Assembly: GCA_049323795.1 (NCBI GenBank)
Contig: JBMOOH010000025.1
Location: forward strand, 1 to 21,947
Reading direction: 5' to 3'
Source: JAOADN01 sp049323795
GTDB taxonomy: Bacteria > Pseudomonadota > Alphaproteobacteria > Rhodobacterales > Rhodobacteraceae
DNA length: 21,947 bases
Below, one piece after another: positions 13,761-21,524 of the stretch. Each line of letters begins with the position of its first letter. The stretch's first letter is position 1. The position numbers were made by a program, and so were the translations under genes. The notes beneath the pieces are model-generated. The model saw only the letters and a list, made by a program, of their open reading frames with translations. It did not search any database and was not told the origin of the DNA.

Positions 13761-14584
13761 GAAAGCCTCGCTGCCCAGGCGCGAATCGCGGCCAGGCTTT
13801 CCGGCTCGTCGAGGAAGGGAACGTGCCCGCGTCCCGGCACCTCGGCCAGGATGATGTCGGGGCGGCGGCGGCGCATCTCGGCCGTGGTTTCGGGCGACAG
13901 AAGGTTCGAGTTCGCGCCCCGGACCAGGGCGAGGGGAAGGCCGGCGCAGGCGTCGAAGAGCGGCCAGGCGTCGGCGGGCGGGGCGGCGAAGGCGGCAAGG
14001 AAGCTGTCGCGGAGCGCCGGGTCGTAGCGGAGGGAGAGGCCGGTCGGGGTTTCCTCGTAGAGGTTTTCCACGAAGGCCCGCCAGCGGTCGGGCGGAACGC
14101 CGGTGAAGTCGGGCATCACCGAGGGCATCTTCTCCGCCGCCTCGGCATGGGTCTTCCAGACCGGAGGCCGGCCGACATAGTCCTTGATCGCCGCGATGCC
14201 CGACCGTTCGATGACGGGGCCGATGTCGTTCAGGAGGAGGCCGGTCAGGCGCGTCTTTGCCGTCAGGGCGAGGAACATTCCGATCAGGCCGCCGCGCGAG
14301 GTGCCGATGATGGCGGCCCTGTCGATCCCGAGATGGTCCATGAGGGCGAGCGCGTCCTGCGCCTCTTGCGGGACGGTGTAGGTGGCGGCACCCGTCCAGG
14401 CGGAGGCGCCCCGGCCCCGGTAGTCGGGGCGGATGAGGCGGATGCCGGTGAGGTGCGGGGCGACGAAGTCGAAGTCCGTCCCGTTGCGGGTGAGGCCCGG
14501 CAGAGCGAGGACGGGTCTGCCCCTCCCCGCATCGCGGTAGGCGAGGCGGGCGCCGTCGCGGGCGGTGAAGTGCTGGGGCGTCAT
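13757..14584 (-). CDS. Alpha/beta-fold hydrolase
   Basis: A 275-residue alpha/beta hydrolase. The oxyanion region is LPGLTRNGTDFD near the start, the RPDYRGRGASAW strand follows, and the nucleophile elbow is GTSRGG in the middle. The catalytic His is in GRGHVPFLDEPE at the end. Length and motifs fit small esterases or C-C/lactone hydrolases acting on soluble metabolites. Its start overlaps the stop of the dehalogenase gene and its stop overlaps the start of the dehydratase gene, both as ATGA. It is the middle of a tightly coupled three-gene operon. No signal peptide is seen, so it is cytoplasmic. The substrate is unknown, but the neighbour enzymes suggest a degradation pathway. Confidence 0.9.
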   Translation of the reverse strand: MTPQHFTARDGARLAYRDAGRGRPVLALPGLTRNGTDFDFVAPHLTGIRLIRPDYRGRGASAWTGAATYTVPQEAQDALALMDHLGIDRAAIIGTSRGGLIGMFLALTAKTRLTGLLLNDIGPVIERSGIAAIKDYVGRPPVWKTHAEAAEKMPSVMPDFTGVPPDRWRAFVENLYEETPTGLSLRYDPALRDSFLAAFAAPPADAWPLFDACAGLPLALVRGANSNLLSPETTAEMRRRRPDIILAEVPGRGHVPFLDEPESLAAIRAWAARLS

Positions 14585-15270
14585 GCGAGGTCCGGGATGC
14601 CGGCGAGGTCGGGAAGCGTGTGGAGCGGGCATGCGGGGAGCCGGTCCTCGGGGTGGCCGGCCCGGTTGACCCAGGCGGTGCGGAACCCGAAGGCGGCGGC
14701 CCCGGCGATGTCCCAGCCGTTCGCGGAGACGAAGAGGACCTCGTGCGCGGCGCAGTCGAAGCGACGGGTGGCGAGCGCGTAGACGGATGGGTGAGGCTTG
14801 TAGATGCCGAGGCTTTCGACGCTGAGGATGGTCCCGATGCGGGACGTGATGCCGGCGGCGTCGGTCGCGGCGGCGAGCATGGCCGGGGTGCCGTTCGAGA
14901 GGATCGCGGTGGGCAGGCCGCGCGCGTGGAGCGTTTCGAGGACGGCCGGGACCTCCGGGTAGGTGGGCAGGCAGTCGTAGAGCGAGAGGAGCCGCTCGCG
15001 GAGGGGGGGGTCGGCCACGCCGTGGCGGTCGAGCGCCCAGTCGAGGGCGTCGGCAGTCACGTGCGCGAAGTCGGCGTGGAGGCCCATGAGCGAGCGAAGC
15101 CAGGTGTAGGAAAGCTGCTTGGCCCGCCAGTCCTCGGCGAGCTTCGGCCAGAGGCCGGTCAGCCGCTCGCCCCCCGGCTCGGCGGCGGCGGCGCGGGCGG
15201 CGCCGGCCACGTCGAGGAGGGTTCCGTAGGCGTCGAAGACGACCGCCTTGGTGCGGGGATTGGCGGGCAT
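14581..15270 (-). CDS. (S)-2-haloacid dehalogenase, HAD type II
   Basis: A 229-residue HAD-superfamily enzyme of the type II haloacid dehalogenase group, which hydrolyses 2-halocarboxylic acids through an aspartyl-ester intermediate. The set of residues known from characterised dehalogenases is present: Asp13 and Thr17 in FDAYGTLLD, Arg49 in EDWRAKQLSYTW, Ser125-Asn126 in LSNGTP, Lys158 in YKPHP, Tyr164, and SANGWD at 182-187. Retention of the whole set favours true dehalogenase activity over a general phosphatase. The ATG at 15270 has GGAAGGAG upstream. It is the first gene of the ATGA-coupled operon with the hydrolase and the dehydratase. Confidence 0.9.
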   Translation of the reverse strand: MPANPRTKAVVFDAYGTLLDVAGAARAAAAEPGGERLTGLWPKLAEDWRAKQLSYTWLRSLMGLHADFAHVTADALDWALDRHGVADPPLRERLLSLYDCLPTYPEVPAVLETLHARGLPTAILSNGTPAMLAAATDAAGITSRIGTILSVESLGIYKPHPSVYALATRRFDCAAHEVLFVSANGWDIAGAAAFGFRTAWVNRAGHPEDRLPACPLHTLPDLAGIPDLA

Positions 15271-15393
15271 GGCGGCTCCTTCCGGAGGGAAGCCTAGAGG
15301 GGCGGGGCGGGGAACGGAAGACCGGAAGGATTGTCCTCTCCGTCTGGCCGGAGCCCTGAACATGCCCCGTCGCGGAGCTCTTCCAGGACGTCG

Positions 15394-15419
15394 CCCTCAC
15401 CCTTACCCCCCGGTGAGGG
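15394..15419. terminator. Probable fabI terminator hairpin
   Basis: CCCTCACC at 15394-15401 pairs exactly with GGTGAGGG at 15412-15419. It begins 37 bases after the fabI stop in the direction of transcription and before the dehalogenase start. There is no T-run, but stem and place fit a terminator. A run of eleven guanines at 15434-15444 lies between it and fabI. Confidence 0.45.
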
Positions 15420-15455
15420 GAGGGGCGCGCACCGGGGGGGGGGGCTGCGCCGGAC

Positions 15456-16244
15456 CTAGAGGTTCTCCGGCTGCGGCATCCCCAGCACGTGATAGCCGCC
15501 GTCCACCCGGATGATCTCGCCGCTGGTGCAGCGTCCGTAGTCCGAGGCGAGATACACCGCCGTCCCCCCGATCGCCTCCAGCGTGGCGTTGGCGCGCAGG
15601 GGCGCGTTCGCCTCGGTGTGGCGGAAGGTGGCGCGGGCGCCGCCGATGGCGGCCCCGGCGAGCGTCTTCATCGGGCCGGGGCTGATCGCGTTGACGCGGA
15701 TGCCCTGCGGGCCGAGGTCGTTGGCCAGATACCGCACCGAGGCTTCGAGCGCGGCCTTTGCCACGCCCATCACGTTATAGTTCGGCGTCACCCGGTTCGA
15801 GCCCTGGAAGGTCAGCGTCAGCAGGGTGCCGCCGTCGGGCATGATCGCCGCCGCGCGGCGCGACACGTCGATGAAGGAATAGCATGAGATGCAGAGCGAG
15901 TTCTTGAAGTTCTCTTTCGTGGTGTTGATGAACCGGCCCGTCAGCTCGGTCTTGTCGGAAAACGCGATGGCGTGGATCAGGAAGTCGATCCTGCCCCAGT
16001 CCGAGGCGAGCCGCGCGAAGGCCGAGTCGAGCGAGGCGTCGTTCATCACGTCGACATCCACGAGGAAGGTCGAGCCGAGCGAGGCGGCGAGGGGCTCGAC
16101 GCGCTTGCCGAAGGCGTCGCCCTGGTGGCTGAAGGCCAGTTCCGCGCCTTCCTCGTGCAGGGCCTTCGCGATGCCCCAGGCGATCGAGCGGTCGTTCGCG
16201 ACGCCCATGACAAGCCCGCGCTTGCCCGCCATCAGTCCGGCCAT
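15456..16244 (-). CDS. fabI: Enoyl-[acyl-carrier-protein] reductase, FabI type
   Basis: A 262-residue short-chain dehydrogenase-type enoyl-ACP reductase that carries out the last NADH-dependent step of each fatty-acid elongation cycle. The nucleotide-binding start is MGVANDRSIAWGIA, and the catalytic pair sits in YNVMGVAK with Tyr156 and Lys163, the same numbers as in E. coli FabI. SPGPMKTLAG and the ending GGYHVLGM are typical. One difference stands out: E. coli Tyr146 is replaced by phenylalanine in LTLTFQGSNR. The ATG at 16244 has ACAGGA upstream and lies 27 bases after the fabB stop, so the two form an operon. Rhodobacterales usually carry two FabI forms; this would be the one paired with fabB. 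Confidence 0.95.
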   Translation of the reverse strand: MAGLMAGKRGLVMGVANDRSIAWGIAKALHEEGAELAFSHQGDAFGKRVEPLAASLGSTFLVDVDVMNDASLDSAFARLASDWGRIDFLIHAIAFSDKTELTGRFINTTKENFKNSLCISCYSFIDVSRRAAAIMPDGGTLLTLTFQGSNRVTPNYNVMGVAKAALEASVRYLANDLGPQGIRVNAISPGPMKTLAGAAIGGARATFRHTEANAPLRANATLEAIGGTAVYLASDYGRCTSGEIIRVDGGYHVLGMPQPENL

Positions 16245-16271
16245 GTTCCTGTCCCCGTTCCCTGTTGGCGA

Positions 16272-17498
16272 TCAGCCGAGATACTTGCTCATCACGAGCG
16301 TGGCGTTGGTGCCGCCGAAGCCGAAGCTGTTCGACAGCACGCTGTCGAGTTCGACCCCGTCCCGCAGCTCGGTCACGACTTCTTCGGGGCGCAGCGCCGG
16401 GTCGAGCGTCTCGACATTGGCCGAGGCGGCGATGAAGCCCTTCTGCATCATGATGAGCGAGTAGATCGCCTCGTGTACGCCGGTCGCGCCGAGCGAGTGG
16501 CCGGTGAGCGACTTCGTGGAGGCGACGGGAGGGTGGTCGGCCCCGAAGACGCGGCGGATCGCCTCCATCTCGGTCACGTCGCCCACCGGTGTCGAGGTGC
16601 CGTGGCTGTTGATGTAGTCGATGTGCCGGCCTTCGGGCAGCGTCGAGAGCGCGAGCTTCATCGACCGCTCGCCGCCTTCGCCCGAGGGCGCGACCATGTC
16701 GTAGCCGTCCGACGTGGCGCCGTAGCCCGTGACCTCGCCGTGGATCTTCGCGCCGCGCGCGAGGGCGTGGGAGAGTTCCTCGAGCACCACCGCGCCGCCG
16801 CCGCCCGCGATCACGAAGCCGTCGCGGTTGGCGTCATAGGTGCGCGAGGCGCGGGTGGGCGTGTCGTTGTACTTGGACGACATCGCGCCCATCGCGTCGA
16901 AGAGGCAGGAGAGCGTCCAGTCGAGCTCCTCTCCCCCGCCCGCGAAGACGATGTCCTGCTTGCCCATCTGGATGAGTTCCACGCCGTTGCCGATGCAGTG
17001 GGCCGAAGTCGAGCAGGCCGAGGTGATCGAGTAGTTCACGCCCTTGATCCTGAAGGGCGTGGCGAGGCAGGCCGAGTTCGTGGACGACATGCATCGCGTC
17101 ACCATGAAGGGGCCCATCTTCTTCGGCGCGCCCTTGTTGATGACGGCGTCGAAGGCCAGGAAGAAGTTCGAGGTCGAGGGGCCGCCCGAGCCCATCACGA
17201 GGCCGGTCCTTTCGTTCGAGACGTCGGCGTCTTCCAGTCCGGAATCGGCGATCGCCTGCTGCATGGCGAGGAAGTTGTAGGCCGCGCCCGGACCCATGAA
17301 GCGGAGGTTGCGCTTGTCGATGTGATCCTCGAGCACGATCTGCGGTGCCCCATGGACCTGGCTGCGGAAGCCGCGCTCGGCATAGGCGGGGGCGAAGACG
17401 ATGCCCGAGCGGCCCTTGCGCAGGCTGTCCTCGACTTCGGTCACGTTGTTGCCGATCGGAGAGATGATCCCCATCCCGGTGATGACGACACGGCGCAT
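16272..17498 (-). CDS. fabB: 3-oxoacyl-ACP synthase I
   Basis: A 408-residue condensing enzyme that joins malonyl-ACP to the growing acyl chain and is needed for unsaturated fatty acids. The thiolase-fold active site is complete: Cys162 in SACSTSAHC, His299 in NSHGTSTP, Lys329 in STKSLTG, and His334 in GHSLGATG. The C-terminal GFGGTNAT loop is present. Start MRRVVITGMGIISPIG at 17498 follows a strong AGGAGG site; longer in-frame starts upstream are non-homologous. It is followed by fabI. In related genomes fabA normally lies directly upstream, but here the upstream DNA holds an unrelated divergent gene. A copy of its leader and first codons is found at 20469-20547. Confidence 0.96.
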   Translation of the reverse strand: MRRVVITGMGIISPIGNNVTEVEDSLRKGRSGIVFAPAYAERGFRSQVHGAPQIVLEDHIDKRNLRFMGPGAAYNFLAMQQAIADSGLEDADVSNERTGLVMGSGGPSTSNFFLAFDAVINKGAPKKMGPFMVTRCMSSTNSACLATPFRIKGVNYSITSACSTSAHCIGNGVELIQMGKQDIVFAGGGEELDWTLSCLFDAMGAMSSKYNDTPTRASRTYDANRDGFVIAGGGGAVVLEELSHALARGAKIHGEVTGYGATSDGYDMVAPSGEGGERSMKLALSTLPEGRHIDYINSHGTSTPVGDVTEMEAIRRVFGADHPPVASTKSLTGHSLGATGVHEAIYSLIMMQKGFIAASANVETLDPALRPEEVVTELRDGVELDSVLSNSFGFGGTNATLVMSKYLG

Positions 17499-17572
17499 GG
17501 GCGGCCTCCTGAAGCGTGCCTGGCCTTGTGTAGGGGAGAGGCGGAGAGGGGGCAAGAAGGGAGGGGGCCGGC
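17491..17572. repeat. Direct repeat copy A: fabB leader and first codons
   Basis: About 80 bases running from the first three fabB codons through its AGGAGG site and leader. They recur at 20469-20547 with roughly 90 percent identity and a few one-base gaps. Both copies have the same orientation. The landmarks shared are GGCGCATGGGCGGCCTCCTG and a purine-rich end GAGGGGGC. Confidence 0.85.
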
Positions 17573-17817
17573 AGGTCTGCTTCGACCCAGCTTGGGCATC
17601 CGCCCGGCAGATCCCGCAGGGTTCCGGCCAGATTGCAAAGCTGGCCTTCAATCCTGAACGGCCCGCGCGGCAGGACGGCTTGTCCGCTTGGTCCGGCTCC
17701 GTTCTGCGCGAAGAGCGGCGGAAATGTTGGACGCCTCGACGGGAAAGGCGCACTGTTTCCAGCCTCGGAACGTACAGGTGCCGGACTTTTTCTGAAATGC
17801 CATTGAGGAGCGCGGCA
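17573..17817. other. Divergent intergenic region upstream of fabB and the reductase gene
   Basis: Beyond the repeat this 245-base gap should contain the promoters of fabB (minus) and the reductase gene (plus). A small hairpin GGCCAG/CTGGCC is at 17626-17646. I cannot name a promoter with confidence, and no fabA coding sequence is visible. Confidence 0.5.
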
Positions 17818-18683
17818 ATGACCGAGATTACCTGCGTCGGTCTGGGCCTGATGGGATCGGCGCTTGCCCGCGCGATGCTGGCAGCCGGGCACCGGATCAC
17901 CGTGTGGAACCGCTCGCCTGGCAAGGCAGGGGGTCTGGTGGGTCTTGGGGCGCGGGAGGCGCGATCCTTCGCCGAGGCGCTGGCCGCCAGTCCGGTCGTG
18001 ATGATCTGCATCGACAGCTATGCGTCCACCCGCGACCTGCTGGCAGCGGCTGACGCCCTGCCGCACCTGGCGGGCCTGGTCGTGGTCCAGCTGTCCACCG
18101 GCACCCCGCGCGAGGCCGGGGAACTTTCGGCCTGGGGCGGCGCCCGGGGCGCCCGCTATCTCGACGGCGCGATCCTGTGCGGGCCCGACGACATCGGAAC
18201 CCCGGGGGTGGAGATTCTCGTCTCGGCAACGCCGAGGTCTGGGCGGAGGTGGCGCCGCTTCTCGCCTGCCTGGCCGGAAAGGTCCGTCATGTCGGTGAAG
18301 GGGTGGGCCACGCGGCCGCGCTTGATCTGGCCTGGCTGACGACCTGCTACACGGAGTTCCTGGGCGTGGCCCATGCCGCGAACATCTGCCGGTCAGAGGG
18401 CGTCGGCCTTCAGGCCTTCATCGACCTTTTCCCGGCAGACTCCAATATTGCCGCGCTGGCGAAGATCATCCGCGACGACGACTACGCCCGGCCCACCGCG
18501 ACGCTTCAGGTCTGGGCCGAGGCGCTCGCCCGCATTCAGTCTCAGGCGCGCGATGCCGGAATCTCCCCGGCGATCCCCGATTTCATGGCGGGCTATTTCC
18601 GGCGGGCCGTCGAGAGCGGGCTGGGAGGGGAAGAGGCCATCGCGATCCACAAGGTGCTTCGGGGGGACGGACCATCGGGATGA
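17818..18683 (+). pseudogene. NAD(P)-dependent reductase, 6PGDH/imine-reductase type, frameshifted
   Basis: The ATG at 17818 with GAGGAG upstream opens a Rossmann domain: CVGLGLMGSALARAMLAAGH, then TVWNRSPGKA and the LSTGTP region. This is a beta-hydroxyacid dehydrogenase/imine reductase-like protein. Around 18223-18226 one base, probably a G of a GGG, is missing after EILVS. The frame stops at about 18340, while the true continuation NAEVWAEVAPLLACLAGKV runs in the next frame. That continuation goes through a helical C-terminal domain to a stop at 18681-18683. Repaired, the protein is about 289 residues, the normal length for the family, so the lesion is recent or a sequence error. The substrate is unknown. 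Confidence 0.85.
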
Positions 18684-18766
18684 TCCGCTTGCCCCGGGCC
18701 GCATGCCGCCGCGCGAAGCGAGCTCCGGTCCAAGATAACGTATCCGGGGATTAGGGAGAGCCAGAC

Positions 18767-19453
18767 ATGCCAGCCACATTCATCTTCGTCCACGGCGGCT
18801 TCGGATCGCCGGCGGAACTCGCGCCGACCGTGCCCTTTCTGGAAGCCGGGGGGCACCGGGTCATCAATGTCGATCTGCCAATCGAGGATCCTGATGCCCG
18901 TCTGGAGGACTACGCCGACACCGTGGTCCGGGCCATGGCGGGCCTTGCGGGCCGCCGCATCCTTGTCGCCCATTCCGCCGGCGGCGCCACCGTGGCCCTG
19001 GCGGCCGGCCTGACCCCGGTGGATCACATGGTTTTTGCCGCGGCGATCCTGCCGGAACCCGGGCAATCGATCGCCGAGGCCGCGGGCTCGGCCACGCGCG
19101 AGACGATCATGGCGGTCTCGATCGACAACGGGGACGGGACCCGGTCCTTCGACATCGAGCTGCAGGCGACCTTCGTGCCGCCGGATGGGCGTGAGGCCTA
19201 TCTGGCCTTCTGGCGCGCGGCCCTGCGCAGGCAGGGATGGGCGGCGATGAACCAGCCCTGGCCTGCCACCGGCATTCCCGACATCCCCCGGTCCTATATC
19301 CTGTGCACCGAAGACCAGCTCATCCCCCCCGAACGCCAGCGCGCCTTTGCAGCAATGCTTGGCGTGACCCCGATCGAGATTGCCTCGGAACACTCGGTCT
19401 TCGTCGCGCGGCCAAAGGAGCTCGCCGAGATTCTCGCAGCTCTCGCCGGCTGA
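18767..19453 (+). CDS. Alpha/beta hydrolase, small esterase type
   Basis: A 228-residue alpha/beta hydrolase. The HGGFGSPAEL oxyanion segment starts at residue 9, the nucleophile Ser70 is in AHSAGGA, Asp183 in CTEDQLI, and His209 in SEHSVF, giving a complete triad. The compact size and the HSVF ending recall small esterases of the methylesterase/hydroxynitrile-lyase-like group. The ATG at 18767 follows AGGGAG. It lies 83 bases after the frameshifted reductase and 16 bases before the kinase-like gene, so the last two share a transcript. The substrate is not indicated. Confidence 0.88.
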   Translation: MPATFIFVHGGFGSPAELAPTVPFLEAGGHRVINVDLPIEDPDARLEDYADTVVRAMAGLAGRRILVAHSAGGATVALAAGLTPVDHMVFAAAILPEPGQSIAEAAGSATRETIMAVSIDNGDGTRSFDIELQATFVPPDGREAYLAFWRAALRRQGWAAMNQPWPATGIPDIPRSYILCTEDQLIPPERQRAFAAMLGVTPIEIASEHSVFVARPKELAEILAALAG

Positions 19454-19469
19454 CTGATCAGGAAACGGG

Positions 19470-20348
19470 ATGAGCCTAGCGGTCATGGCTGCCTACGGCC
19501 TGAGTGACGCCGACCTTCTGGGCTCGGGCTGGGAAAGCACGATCTACGCGCTGGGCATGACGCAGATCCTGCGGCTTCCCCGGCCGGAGCCGGGCGCAGA
19601 GGCGAAGGTCCGCGCTCAGGCGGCCTTTACCACTGGCCTGCCGCCCTTGCCCTTCGCGGTTCCGTGCATCCGCGAGATCGGGGAGATCGGCGGGCAGCTT
19701 GTGGCGATCGAGGACCGGATCGAGGGCCGGTCGCTGGCCGCGATGCTGCCCGGCCTTTCCGGTGCGCGCGACGCCGGGGCGCTTGCGGCCTATCTCGCGG
19801 CGGCCGAAGCAATGGCGGGCGTGACCGCGCCGGGGGAGGACTGGGGCGATCTCCTGCGCGATCAGCCGCTCCGCACCGAACGGTGGCCGGACTATCTGGC
19901 GGCGCGCATCCGGACGGCTGTTGAGGACGCGGTTCTGGCCGCGGACGTGCCGGGGCTCGACAGGGTCGCGGCGCGCCTGACCGCCCGGCTGGAGGCCATT
20001 CCGGAGCCGCGGAAATGCGTGGTCCACGGCGATATCTGGCCGCCCAACGTGATGATGAACGACGACCTGAAGATGACCGGCCTGATCGACTTCAGCTTCA
20101 CGACCCGGATCGGGGACCATGTGATGGACCTGGCCGGTGCCGCGCATTTCCTGCGGGTCGGCAACCCGGAGGCCGAGGCGGACCATGCCTATCTGATGCG
20201 GCGGATCGCCGCGAAACATGGGCCGGAGGTGGTTGACCGGATCGGGCTTTATGCCGTCTGGTTTGCCTTCACCTTCGCCTACAACCACGACGACGCCGTG
20301 GTATATCCGTGGTGTCTGGATCTGATCCGGAAATTCGCGGCCGGCTGA
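19470..20348 (+). CDS. Aminoglycoside phosphotransferase (APH) family kinase-like protein
   Basis: A 292-residue protein of the APH/choline-kinase fold, which transfers phosphate from ATP to a hydroxyl of a small molecule. The catalytic loop VVHGDIWPPNVMMN has Asp188 and Asn193, and the metal-binding aspartate is Asp207 in LIDFSF. The N-terminal lobe contains GSGWESTIYALG in place of a glycine-rich loop and EDRIEGRSLA as hinge. Sequences of this broad type include both drug-modifying and housekeeping sugar or amino-alcohol kinases, and nothing here proves antibiotic resistance. The start at 19470 has CAGGAAA upstream and lies 16 bases after the hydrolase stop. Strong hairpins follow the gene. 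Confidence 0.88.
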   Translation: MSLAVMAAYGLSDADLLGSGWESTIYALGMTQILRLPRPEPGAEAKVRAQAAFTTGLPPLPFAVPCIREIGEIGGQLVAIEDRIEGRSLAAMLPGLSGARDAGALAAYLAAAEAMAGVTAPGEDWGDLLRDQPLRTERWPDYLAARIRTAVEDAVLAADVPGLDRVAARLTARLEAIPEPRKCVVHGDIWPPNVMMNDDLKMTGLIDFSFTTRIGDHVMDLAGAAHFLRVGNPEAEADHAYLMRRIAAKHGPEVVDRIGLYAVWFAFTFAYNHDDAVVYPWCLDLIRKFAAG

Positions 20349-20361
20349 TGCTGCGGGCCCG

Positions 20362-20426
20362 AGCGGCGAAGTCCGCCGCTTCGCGATCGACCATCGGCCG
20401 GTCGCGCCCGGCCGGTCTGCCGATGG
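20362..20426. terminator. Tandem hairpins after the APH-family gene
   Basis: AGCGGCG/CGCCGCT forms a 7-bp stem at 20362-20380. CCATCGGC/GCCGATGG forms a second, larger palindromic stem at 20391-20426 with further internal pairing. They begin 14 bases after the stop and probably end the transcript, although no T-run follows. Confidence 0.4.
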
Positions 20427-20468
20427 GTGCCGGTCGCCGCCGCTGCGGATGACGGAAAGGTCGCTGCG

Positions 20469-20547
20469 CGGCGCATGGGCGGCCTCCTGAAGCGTGCTTG
20501 GCCTTGTGCAGGGAGAGGCGGGGAGGGGGCAAGGAGGGAGGGGGCGG
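20469..20547. repeat. Direct repeat copy B: orphan fabB leader
   Basis: This repeats 17491-17572, including the AGGAGG site, the ATG and the codons for Met-Arg-Arg on the minus strand. Beyond the ATG the sequence no longer resembles fabB; the reading MRRAATFPSSAA is not recognisable. It lies between the APH-family gene and the EamA gene. Confidence 0.82.
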
Positions 20548-20617
20548 CGCTGCCCCTGGGGTGATCCATGTTTTCGCCCGAAGGCCACCGGCAGCATGCT
20601 AAGCAGCGGCAGGATTC

Positions 20618-21523
20618 ATGCTGCATGCGGGCGCGCCGATGGTCTTGAGCAAGAATATGACCGGGGTCGCCCTGATCCTGACGGGGGCCCTGCTCTTCGG
20701 ACTTTTGCCAAGCGCGGCCCGGTTTTCCTATGATGACGGCGCGAATGCCCTTTTCGCCATGCTGGCCCGGGCGGGCATCGGCGTCGCCGTCCTGCTGGTC
20801 TTCATCGCCGCGACCGGCCGCTCCCTCCGGGTCGGCCCCGCGGCGATGAAACGCAGCTGGCTTGCCGGAATCTCCCATACGGTGTCGGCGGTGGGCAGTC
20901 TGGGTTCGATCCTCTACATCGACATCAGCCTGGCGAGCATCATCCTGTTCATGTATCCGTTTCCGGTGGCCGTCGCCGCCCATGTCCGCGGCGAGACGCC
21001 CCTCACCCGGCCGGTGCTGGTTCTGATGCTGCTGGCCACTTTGGGCATGGCCCTGGTCCTGGGCGTCAGCTTTGCCCGCCTCGACTGGCGCGGCGTGGCC
21101 CTGGCGGTTCTCGGCATGGTGTCGTGGTCGGTCATGATCATCTCGATGGCGAGCCTGACCCGCGAGGTCGGCGCGCCCTGTTCCAACCTGCTGATGACGA
21201 TCTGGGCGCTGGCGGTCTTTGCCGTCGCGGTGCTGGTCGGGCCGCCACTGGGTCTGGTCGACCAGATCACGCTGCCCCGCAGCCTGTTCGGCTGGTCGGC
21301 CATCCTGGTCGTCGGGCTGACCTTTGCCTTCGGCTATCTGTGCTTCTTCGTCAGCGCCGACATGATCGGCGCGGCACGGGCCTCGCTGCTCAGCACGTCC
21401 GAGCCGGTCATGATGATCCTGTTCGCGGTGCTTCTGGTCGGCGAGTCGCTGAGCCTGCTGCAATGGATCGGCGTGGTCATCGTCATTTCCAGCCTGAGCC
21501 TGAGCGAAGTCTTCAGGCGATGA
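20618..21523 (+). CDS. EamA-family (DMT) membrane transporter
   Basis: A 301-residue inner-membrane protein with about ten hydrophobic segments arranged as two EamA domains, the pattern of drug/metabolite exporters. The first domain includes LILTGALLFGLLPSAARF and ends near residue 145. The second begins around WRGVALAVLGMVSWSVM and ends with the typical GESLSLLQWIGVVIVISS. Members export amino acids, purines or toxic metabolites, but the substrate cannot be predicted. The ATG at 20618 follows CAGGATT; an ATG seven codons later at 20639 is an alternative. It is preceded by repeat copy B and followed by a transposase remnant, so it sits in rearranged DNA. Confidence 0.92.
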   Translation: MLHAGAPMVLSKNMTGVALILTGALLFGLLPSAARFSYDDGANALFAMLARAGIGVAVLLVFIAATGRSLRVGPAAMKRSWLAGISHTVSAVGSLGSILYIDISLASIILFMYPFPVAVAAHVRGETPLTRPVLVLMLLATLGMALVLGVSFARLDWRGVALAVLGMVSWSVMIISMASLTREVGAPCSNLLMTIWALAVFAVAVLVGPPLGLVDQITLPRSLFGWSAILVVGLTFAFGYLCFFVSADMIGAARASLLSTSEPVMMILFAVLLVGESLSLLQWIGVVIVISSLSLSEVFRR

Positions 21524-21524
21524 G

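Noticed and set aside
12510..14027. 505-codon plus-strand open frame over the dehydratase and hydrolase genes
   Set aside because: Antisense to motif-complete enzymes; no domain and no ribosome site.
19470..20348. Antibiotic-resistance gene
   Set aside because: The APH fold is shared with many housekeeping kinases, and no specific resistance subfamily is recognised.
20279..21463. Minus-strand open frame of 394 codons opposite the EamA gene
   Set aside because: Gln/Asp/Arg-rich shadow of a clear membrane transporter. It happens to run in frame with the orphan fabB start at 20469-20547 but shows no protein similarity.
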